From an uncultured bacterium (GTDB taxonomy: Bacteria > Bacillota > Clostridia > Lachnospirales > Lachnospiraceae), in NCBI GenBank assembly GCA_948467735.1, contig CAOKFN010000022.1:1-64000 (forward strand): a stretch of DNA of 64,000 nt, written 5' to 3'. Positions within the stretch are counted from its first letter, which is position 1; each line of letters opens with the position of its first letter. Shown piece by piece: positions 18,290 through 24,892 of this stretch. The notes under the pieces are model-generated. The model had not been told where the DNA came from. It searched no databases and saw only the letters and a program-made list of their open reading frames with translations. The position numbers were made by a program, and so were the translations under genes.

Positions 18290-19904
18290 TTCCAAAAAAC
18301 GAATCGAAATGATCTCGCACGTATTTCACACCAACAGTATATGCAAAACTTTGTACAAATTCATTTCTGTCTGATAAATCTCCATGATCTCCAAAAACCG
18401 CATACTCCTGTCGCTTTTCTTCTCTGTTTTTCATTAAAAAATCTTTCAATGCTATCATTTTTTCTGGTGTAAGTTTATTTTCAACATCATCTGGAAAAAT
18501 ATACTTGTTTAGGTTATTACAGTAGCACACAGCAATGTCAGGGAACTCATTTCTTATGATATGGTTACCATCTGCACAACAAATAATTTCATTAATCGGA
18601 ATATCCGAAGTAAATGCGTTACACTCTTTTAAGCCTTTCCGGAGAGTCTCAACATGTTTTCTCGATTGAAGAACTACGTTCATTGTCTTCTTATCGGAAT
18701 AATTTAAAGGCTTAAGCATTCCTGTTTCCGAAAGGACATAATCATCACTTAGCATCTTCACTTCGATTGTATAAATCCCACTTGGAGCAATTACAATAAA
18801 GTCATGTTCATAAATCCATGTATAATTGCAAATATAGTAAATGCGATCATCATAGAGCGATAATACCTCTTCGACATTATTTTCTCCCTGAACACCTCTG
18901 CTCAATGTGAAAAATGCCTTTGATAATGTCGTCCAGCTGCTATCGAAAAGTTGACACATAGCAGTATCGACATACTCTTGAAATTCTAAATTGAATCCAG
19001 ATGTCACTTTCACTTGCTTATTCTTAAGCTCTGGCATATATCTAATACAGAATTCCCTCAATTTACCATACTCTTTCACTTTGTCTCTAGCGGAAAGAAC
19101 TGATGCTTGCAGTAATTCAGATTCGTCAAATTGGTTAGTAACTACTGCTGCTATTTCCTTTATTTTTTCATTTATGGCGATTTTTCTCTGATTATTCTCC
19201 GCTTCTTCTTGCCGCTTTCTTTGATTATTCTCCGCTTCTTCTTGCCGCTTATGGTAATCCATGAAAATGCAGTTGATTTCCGCTATTATTGATAGTAGAG
19301 CTTCTTCTTTTTCCCGTTTATTTTTTTCATATATTCTGATTTTTTTTGATTCCTCAGAATATGGGTCTCTGAATGGGTCATCGGGAGCTAAAGAAGTCTG
19401 TAATGAAAGCCTGCTGTTTTCTACTTTAATATGCGCGTAATAAGGCGAGTCCACCTGAAAGTCAATATAAAAATTACACGTGGTATCATATGTATCTGTG
19501 AAGCGGAAATAACCCTCACCACTATCATGAGTATGCCTATTTGTTTCCTCTTCAATGTTAATTACACACTTTATAAACTTTGAAAAATCTAATACATCTG
19601 GGTTTGAATCTTTTCTCTGATTAACGATCATAAACTTTTCAGCACTCTCATCGACTTTCAAAACAATTTCATAACTTAATTGAAACTGCTGAGTTGGATG
19701 AAATTGACGTACAAGTTTCTTGTTGTTTTCACAAACGCGCAATTGTTCGTTAATTTCTGTTATTGTATATTTTGACAATCTTTCAGACTTGCGAAACCAA
19801 TATGATAATTTTGAACTGCAATTTTCGCAAATTAAACCATCTTTAAGACGTTCTCTCGTCAATAGTCCACATTTATTTCCACATATATCGCAGTATTTGC
19901 TCAT
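18282..19904 (-). CDS. zinc-ribbon (DUF4428-like) and NERD-domain protein
   Basis: A 540-residue protein. The N terminus is a treble-clef/zinc ribbon (CDICG...CGLLTRERLKDGLICENC), as in DUF4428. A charged coiled region near residues 205-260 includes an 11-residue tandem repeat (RQEEAENNQRK twice). The C-terminal third is a NERD nuclease-like domain (GVQGENNVEEVLS, then IVIAPSGIYTIEVKM with the catalytic-type E-x-K). Start ATG 19904 has GGGAGG with 9-nt spacing. Its TAG stop lies inside the palindromic target of the adjacent IS, yet is regenerated on both sides, so the protein is probably intact. Low GC suggests transfer. Confidence 0.75.
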   Translation of the reverse strand: MSKYCDICGNKCGLLTRERLKDGLICENCSSKLSYWFRKSERLSKYTITEINEQLRVCENNKKLVRQFHPTQQFQLSYEIVLKVDESAEKFMIVNQRKDSNPDVLDFSKFIKCVINIEEETNRHTHDSGEGYFRFTDTYDTTCNFYIDFQVDSPYYAHIKVENSRLSLQTSLAPDDPFRDPYSEESKKIRIYEKNKREKEEALLSIIAEINCIFMDYHKRQEEAENNQRKRQEEAENNQRKIAINEKIKEIAAVVTNQFDESELLQASVLSARDKVKEYGKLREFCIRYMPELKNKQVKVTSGFNLEFQEYVDTAMCQLFDSSWTTLSKAFFTLSRGVQGENNVEEVLSLYDDRIYYICNYTWIYEHDFIVIAPSGIYTIEVKMLSDDYVLSETGMLKPLNYSDKKTMNVVLQSRKHVETLRKGLKECNAFTSDIPINEIICCADGNHIIRNEFPDIAVCYCNNLNKYIFPDDVENKLTPEKMIALKDFLMKNREEKRQEYAVFGDHGDLSDRNEFVQSFAYTVGVKYVRDHFDSFFGTN

Positions 19905-20019
19905 CTTAAATATCCTCCCTATTAAGTCAAGTCTTTTTTCCTTATTTTTCAAGGAATTTTTAGTTACATATCTCAGATGAATGAGCCAAGAGGATGGACA
20001 TTTTCTGTATCTGGTACGA

Positions 20020-20437
20020 AAATAGAGGGGTTGGGGTACAAGAAGTAGAACGTCTTGGTTTTTCGTTCTACATGGCCTTATGTATACCCTTCCTTCTACG
20101 GCAGCGAACCTCCCGTGTCTACTAGGATCACCCTCATTTCTGTGGAGTCCTAATTTCCTTCGTCCCGCCTGTCCATAACCAAGGTGTCAGCTTAGCTCCA
20201 TTGCAGGGTCCTGCCCTAAGGTAAATATTCCTACCGACTACTGACTCGTTCTTTGTTTTAAGTCTTACTGACCTGTTCTGTACGCTTCGCAAACCAGCAC
20301 CTTGCGGCGGACGTTTTTCCGGCTCTATCCACATACCTTCCAGCTATCCTGTCACAGCTGAATTCAGCTCTCAGAAATAACTGCTGAAAACTCAACCCAA
20401 CCGTGACAGGGGTATTGCCTCCTTTTGTTTCTGGCTG
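20020..20437 (-). ncRNA. candidate structured RNA next to IS110-family remnant
   Basis: About 400 bp without coding character lie directly downstream of the IS110 transposase remnant. Close to the gene stop there is an inverted pair CCTGTCAC/GTGACAGG (20348-20355 and 20403-20410) enclosing the 14-bp palindrome AGCTGAATTCAGCT. More short inverted strings follow. In the IS1111 group of IS110 elements the bridge RNA is encoded at the 3' side, which fits this position, but the assignment is inference and the element is truncated. A 66-codon open frame at 20134-20334 is probably spurious. Confidence 0.35.
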
Positions 20438-20743
20438 CTATGCTGTCTGTATCTGCGTCCTTCTGATGTCACCAATCAGTTTATTTGCATCATAACCTAC
20501 ACCTTTTGTAAGGATCGTGTAGAATACCCTTATTATTTTACAGGCCACGGCTACTACTGACTGCATCTTTTTTAAGGAATTTTCCTTTCGGGTTCGGTAG
20601 TACTCGTGTATTTCCCGGAATTCCGCATTCTTCCCCTGTTTCATCAGCCATGGTAACCCATGGGCTGCACCAACAACACTATGATAAGACTTTTCCTTCA
20701 CATTTGCAAGATCTTCCACAAAATTAAAAACCTGGATGAACAT
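20438..20743 (-). pseudogene. IS110-family transposase, C-terminal remnant
   Basis: A 101-codon frame that matches the end of IS110-type transposases after the Transposase_20 domain: EFREIHEYYRTRKENSLKKMQ, then VAVACKIIRVFYTILTKGVGYD. The DEDD RuvC-like N terminus is absent, so it cannot transpose on its own. Confidence 0.65.
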
Positions 20744-20865
20744 ACCATGTTACTTTTCACACCCAATGTCAGTTAGTTAAGAACCAGGTTAAATTCCGCC
20801 ATAGGGTCTAACCTAAATTTATGTAAAAATATCCCAAATGGGCTTGACAAAACGCTAAAGTGTGC

Positions 20866-20910
20866 GGCCGCGCTCACTACTGATGAAATTTAGAGGTAGT
20901 GAGCGCGGCC
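20866..20910. repeat. 15-bp perfect hairpin
   Basis: GGCCGCGCTCACTAC (20866-20880) and GTAGTGAGCGCGGCC (20896-20910) with a 15-nt loop. There is no T-run on either side. It lies 46 bp before an IS4 transposase start and is probably the end structure of that element, protecting it from read-through. Confidence 0.65.
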
Positions 20911-20955
20911 CCTTGGTCAGAAGATAATATCGCTTTTGCCCAAAGGAGGCACTCT

Positions 20956-21145
20956 ATGACCAACCCTGAAAAAATCAAACAAATCCTGCTGTCCGAAATT
21001 GAGAAGATGGACTAGCACCGTGAGGATTTCTGCAGACGCCCCGGAATCGATTTCACCCGTGACAGGAAAATCCCTTTCGATACGCTCCTCCATTTCCAGA
21101 TATCCATGGAAAGCGGCTCCGTCAACCATGAACTGCTCAAGACTG
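20956..21145 (+). pseudogene. IS4-family transposase, N-terminal remnant
   Basis: A good ribosome binding site (AAGGAGG) precedes ATG 20956 (MTNPEKIKQILLSEIEKMD). A TAG at codon 20 interrupts the frame, which then continues EDFCRRPGIDFTRDRKIPFDT through NHELLK, the usual start of a group of IS4 transposases. It is cut off there and joined to a recombinase fragment. Confidence 0.6.
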
Positions 21146-21149
21146 TACC

Positions 21150-21535
21150 ACGGGCCGGGCTCGCATGGGACAAAGAATCTTTTTTATAGCGTCATCCATG
21201 GACAGGCACAGATGATGTCACCGGGAAATGTGGGCCGTATCATCAGCAAGTATGCGGATCAGATCAGAAACGAACATCCGGATCTTCCTGACAAGGTTCA
21301 CCCGCATATGTTCCGCCGCACGAGGGCGACGAACCTGTACCAGAACAATATCGAACTGGAACTGGTCTCAAGGATGCTCGGTCATGCTTCAACCCAGACT
21401 ACAAGGGTCTATGCCAAGCCTTCTCTTGAGATGCTCAAGGATGCCATGGACAGGAGTAATCCGGAGCTGAATGCCGAGGAGCCATTGTGGCCTGACGATG
21501 AAGACGAGTTTGCCAGAATCTGCAGGCTGAGATAA
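21150..21535 (+). pseudogene. tyrosine recombinase, C-terminal remnant
   Basis: The frame contains the C-terminal catalytic part of a tyrosine recombinase: HPHMFRRTRATNLYQ (H-x-x-R box), ELVSRMLGHAS and a tyrosine in TTRVYAKPS. The first catalytic Arg and the N-terminal core-binding domain are missing, being replaced at the 5' side by an IS4 fragment. This is the only integrase-like sequence between the spoIIID repeats. Confidence 0.75.
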
Positions 21536-21539
21536 AATG

Positions 21540-21604
21540 TTATCCTCATCTTTGTCATGGAGAACCGTAGTTTTTAAGCCGTCTTCTGATAAAGATGAGG
21601 ATAA
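21540..21604. repeat. 14-bp inverted repeat after the recombinase remnant
   Basis: TTATCCTCATCTTT (21540-21553) and AAAGATGAGGATAA (21591-21604) are perfect complements 37 bp apart, starting 4 bp after the recombinase stop. This could be a terminator-like structure or a recombinase binding site at an element end. Confidence 0.6.
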
Positions 21605-21660
21605 AAATATCGTGAGAATAACACAGCTTATTCACATATGAAGATAAGCTGCGGAGAATG

Positions 21661-21893
21661 CAATCCGCCCGGTGGTAGTGGGTCGTAAGAACTGGCTTTT
21701 CTCTGATACGATGGATGGAGCTGATGCGAGTATGGGCATTTATACCATCGTGGAGATAGCAAAACTCCACGGACTGGATCCATATAAATATATGAAGTAT
21801 GTCCTTGAGTGTCGGCCAAACTATAAGTCCTCTGATGAAGAACTTGAAAAACTCGCTCCATGGTCGGACAGGGTTCAGGAAATATGCAGGTAG
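21661..21893 (+). pseudogene. IS66-family transposase, C-terminal remnant
   Basis: VVVGRKNWLFSDTMDGADAS followed by IYTIVEIAKLHGLDPYKYM is the conserved end of IS66 transposases, with the final LAPWSDRVQEIC. The catalytic part is missing. Confidence 0.75.
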
Positions 21894-22410
21894 CTATTAT
21901 TCAAAGATTACCAATGAATGCAGGCGGGTTAACGACCCCAATGTAGGACTGTCCCTCACAGAATCCGATACTTATATTAAATGCTATATGGGCGATACCG
22001 GCCTGCTGGTAAGTCATGCTTTCGATGAAAACGAACTGTTGGAGGATGAAGTCTATAAACAGATTCTTACCGGAAAACTGGGTCTCAATGAGGGAATGCT
22101 CTACGAAAACATGATAGCGCAGATGCTTGCGGCCAACGGGCACCGGCTGTTTTTCTATACCCACTACAATAATGAAAAACACCGCAATGATATGGAAATC
22201 GACTTTCTCATCTCCAACAACAGTAAGACAAAATATAAAATATATCCCATTGAAGTTAAGTCCGGTGTCCGATACTCCATGGAATCCCTGCTGCGCTTCC
22301 GTGAAAAATATAAAAGCAGAATCGGCGGATGTTATATCATTCATCCAAAAAACCTTTCAATAAAAGATGACATTGTCTGCATCCCTCCCTATATGGCAAT
22401 CTGCCTGTAA
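21894..22410 (+). pseudogene. AAA ATPase with DUF4143, C-terminal remnant
   Basis: The frame matches the DUF4143 nuclease-like end of AAA_14/DUF4143 ATPases: KCYMGDTGLLVSHAF, LNEGMLYENMIAQML, FFYTHYN and the E-x-K-type segment KIYPIEVKSG. The P-loop ATPase domain is absent, and the left boundary abuts the IS66 remnant. Confidence 0.7.
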
Positions 22411-22454
22411 TGCTTTTCAGGGCCGTTTCGGATAGCTGTTTTGCATATCAAATT

Positions 22455-22480
22455 GAGTAGGGGAATATATACCCCTACTC
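22455..22480. repeat. 9-bp perfect hairpin
   Basis: GAGTAGGGG (22455-22463) and CCCCTACTC (22472-22480) with an 8-nt A/T loop, 45 bp after the DUF4143 remnant. No T-run. A second imperfect hairpin lies at 22539-22574. Bases 22411-22613 hold no gene. Confidence 0.55.
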
Positions 22481-22613
22481 GCCGCGCGGCTCACAGCTCA
22501 CTTAGCGGCAAGCTTCCATAGCAGGCCTGTCCAAAATCAAACGGTAGTTTCCCTTTCCCGGAAAACCACCGTTTAAATACCCTTATTCTATCGTATGATC
22601 CACGAAAACCGTT

Positions 22614-22745
22614 CTATTTTGTTACTACCATATGTACAGTACTCTTGCTGACCCCGAAAGCCTTGGCTGTCTGCCTGACCGTGGCGTTGCTGTCAATGAT
22701 ATAATTGGCTATGCTGATGGCACGCTCCTCAATATAATCCTTCAA
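22614..22745 (-). pseudogene. truncated second copy of spoIIID
   Basis: The same TTG start and ribosome binding site as spoIIID, then 38 identical codons to STVH, followed by five unrelated codons (MVVTK) and TAG. The 43-residue product has the N-terminal helices and the start of the helix-turn-helix but lacks the recognition-helix end and basic tail, so it should not bind DNA normally. Its promoter is retained, so it may be transcribed in the mother cell. Confidence 0.85.
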
Positions 22746-22787
22746 AGGAATACCCCTTTAAGAATACTTTTTACCATTGTATGAAGG
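22633..22787. repeat. 155-bp direct repeat, right copy
   Basis: Identical to 14138-14292. Beyond the left edge the sequence stops resembling spoIIID. Beyond the right edge the 14-bp promoter spacer differs, while the -35 box is nearly kept. Confidence 0.85.
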
Positions 22788-22804
22788 ATTCCCTAGGGGT
22801 ATGA
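22776..22804 (-). promoter_or_regulatory. sigma-E type promoter, right copy
   Basis: TCATACC (22798-22804), 14 nt, CATACAAT (22776-22783) on the minus strand. The spacer sequence differs from the left copy but its length is the same, so function is probably retained. Confidence 0.65.
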
Positions 22805-22842
22805 CTGAAACAGCATTCTGCCGGCAAATAATTCTTTCCCGC

Positions 22843-23778
22843 CTATATGCCGAGCAGCCGGCGTTTTTTAGCAGTGAACTCTTCCTCAGTAATGACGCCG
22901 CAATCCAGCAGATTCTTATACCTCTTAATCTCCTCCACGGGATCAGCCGCATCTGCCCGGGCGGCGGCCTGCGCCGCTTCCAAAGCGCTGTCTGTGATGC
23001 TGACTTCTTGTGCATGGGGATCCATCAGCCGTATCAGATTGACCGCCAATGTATGCAGTTTATCCACTTCCTCCTGATAATCCCGCAGGTAGGAATCGAC
23101 GCTCGGATCATACTGCATAAACTCCGGCGCTTTCCGCTTTTCGCGAAATTCCCCCCAATACGGATGCGCCAGCTTAAGCTCCACATAGAAATTCTGGAAG
23201 GGAGCCGGCAGGTCAAAATATGCGCCGGAATTATATACAGGCGCCGTGCTCTCACCGTTCCCTCCGCCTGCTCTCTGTTCCTGAATCCGCCCCATCTGCT
23301 TCAGCATCTGCTGCTGCATGAGGAACTGGGCAATCTGTGGAGCCATGGCATTGGCGCGCGCCGGGACGTCGCTCCTGTAACATTTCAACATACCGTTTTC
23401 CCCTTCAAACAACGCCGCGTTGTCCTCCAAAATGCGGAAGGACTTGAGATTGGACGCCTCCATCACCAGCGAATTGTCGGCGGCATTTAATCGAAACAGC
23501 CTGTTGGATGCATCCAAAATCATGGTTCCTCCAAAAAAACCAAAGCTGAACCGATAGGTCTCTGAAAATGTTTTGCGCAGCCCCTGATTTGCGTCATAAA
23601 AATTCACATACTGCCGGAAGCTTTCCAAAGTCATTTGATCCGCCATGCCGTCCGGCAGATCTATCTTATTGGCGCACTCCTTACAGAGCGGCATATTTTG
23701 AATTTTGACCGCCAGAAGCCGCGGGGTCTGTTTGTTACAGATGGGACATGTCTTTTGGTTATTACTAAAAAAACCCAT
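22843..23778 (-). CDS. zinc-ribbon (DUF4428-like) and SHOCT-domain protein
   Basis: A 311-residue protein. The N-terminal zinc ribbon (CPICNKQTPRLLAVKIQNMPLCKEC) is like DUF4428. The middle, from about residue 60 to 140, looks like a PH/GRAM-type beta-rich domain. The C-terminal SHOCT motif is DPVEEIKRYKNLLDCGVITEEEF. SHOCT is an oligomerisation motif common beside membrane-associated domains. The start at ATG 23778 has GGGAGG with 8-nt spacing. It lies 28 bp downstream of the lipoprotein gene, probably one operon. Confidence 0.7.
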   Translation of the reverse strand: MGFFSNNQKTCPICNKQTPRLLAVKIQNMPLCKECANKIDLPDGMADQMTLESFRQYVNFYDANQGLRKTFSETYRFSFGFFGGTMILDASNRLFRLNAADNSLVMEASNLKSFRILEDNAALFEGENGMLKCYRSDVPARANAMAPQIAQFLMQQQMLKQMGRIQEQRAGGGNGESTAPVYNSGAYFDLPAPFQNFYVELKLAHPYWGEFREKRKAPEFMQYDPSVDSYLRDYQEEVDKLHTLAVNLIRLMDPHAQEVSITDSALEAAQAAARADAADPVEEIKRYKNLLDCGVITEEEFTAKKRRLLGI

Positions 23779-23806
23779 AATGTTATCCTCCCGCAATTAT
23801 TTAGCG

Positions 23807-24508
23807 TCAGCCGACGTCGGCACTGATTCCGCTGAAGCTTTCGATGAAGCCCGTTACAATTGCCAAAAGCGCCTGTCCCTCCTCTTCATTCATATCTGCC
23901 GAGGATAACTGTCCCATCTGTTCAATAAACTCTCTCACCTTGTTCATAAGGACCTCGAAATCCTCACTTTTCTGGATCATGCCGTCATTATACGCCTGTG
24001 CCAATTCATTATATCGGCTCACCATGGCTTCGTAATACATCTGAAGAGCCGCAAACGTTTCTTCGGAAACCGGTTCCTTTGCCGCACCGTCCGCACCCTC
24101 TGCGGGCTCCATAGCATTTGCAATGGAACCAAGTCCCTTCACGATTTCTATTATGGTATTATTTAAAACGACCGCATCCTCTTCCGTGAGCGCATCCCGT
24201 TTTATTTCTCCCATCTGCACAATCACGTCGGCTGCTCGTTTCATCGTGCTTTCAATCTCAGGATTTGCTGCGATTTCATCCGAATTATACGCATTTGCCA
24301 CTGTGTTATAGCACTCCGCCATAGACGCGTAGTTTTGCTGCAAAATCCCAAAGGTTTCGTCGGACACCACGCCTTTAGCCCTGTCATCCGAATTCACCAC
24401 ACTGCCGGAGGAATCGGACGCGCCGTCTTGTTCGCCGCTGCCTCCGCACGCCGTCAATACTGTCGCCGCCATGAATGCCGCCAATAATACTGCTAATCTC
24501 TTTTTCAT
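23807..24508 (-). CDS. lipoprotein with two homologous helical modules
   Basis: A 233-residue secreted lipoprotein. The signal peptide MKKRLAVLLAAFMAATVLTAC has a lipobox cysteine at residue 21. After a short acidic linker there are two related modules of about 77 residues: FGILQQNYASMAECYNTVANAY... and FAALQMYYEAMVSRYNELAQAY.... Both continue with a similar acidic helix and a GLGSI or SFSGI end, so the gene arose by internal duplication. The start is ATG 24508, preceded by GAGGAG. The function is unknown. Confidence 0.7.
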   Translation of the reverse strand: MKKRLAVLLAAFMAATVLTACGGSGEQDGASDSSGSVVNSDDRAKGVVSDETFGILQQNYASMAECYNTVANAYNSDEIAANPEIESTMKRAADVIVQMGEIKRDALTEEDAVVLNNTIIEIVKGLGSIANAMEPAEGADGAAKEPVSEETFAALQMYYEAMVSRYNELAQAYNDGMIQKSEDFEVLMNKVREFIEQMGQLSSADMNEEEGQALLAIVTGFIESFSGISADVG

Positions 24509-24734
24509 TCTTTCTCCTCTTCTGCGCAGCTTTATACCCATAACCATATGTTTGTTTCCAAGTTCGCGGATGCTGCGCGGACGCAAACCCAAAAGGCACT
24601 CATTAAAATCTTCTGCGACGGCTCCGCATTATTCCGCCGCTGTTCAATAGTTTACCCGACGCATCCCCCAAATGGGATATCCTGTTTTGAATCGCCTCAA
24701 AAATGTATTGAATCGACAGTATCCGCGTTCTTTA
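24509..24734. other. intergenic region upstream of the lipoprotein gene
   Basis: Should hold the promoter of the lipoprotein-SHOCT pair; I see no clear consensus hexamers. No gene recognised. Confidence 0.35.
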
Positions 24735-24773
24735 TACCCAAAAAGGACATCGGGAAAATTTTCCCAATGCCCT
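24735..24773 (-). terminator. rho-independent terminator of the glycosidase operon
   Basis: On the minus strand GGGCATTGGGAAAA and TTTTCCCGATGTCC form a near-perfect dyad (core GGGAAAATTTTCCC at 24752-24765) followed by TTTTT. It is about 120 bp past the stop at 24893. Confidence 0.75.
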
Positions 24774-24892
24774 TACAATTTCCGTGTTCTCATCCTGCCG
24801 ACTGTGCAAAACGGCGCCTTAATTTTTTCTTTCCCTTCAATTCCAATAAACGGCTGCATCGATCTGCGAAACCTGATTAGCGGCGGTAAATT

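Noticed and set aside
20134..20334. 66-residue minus-strand ORF
   Set aside because: It lies within the structured noncoding stretch beside the IS110 remnant, with no ribosome binding site or known domain.
20866..20910. 15-bp hairpin as a rho-independent terminator
   Set aside because: No T-run follows on either strand; more likely an element-end structure.
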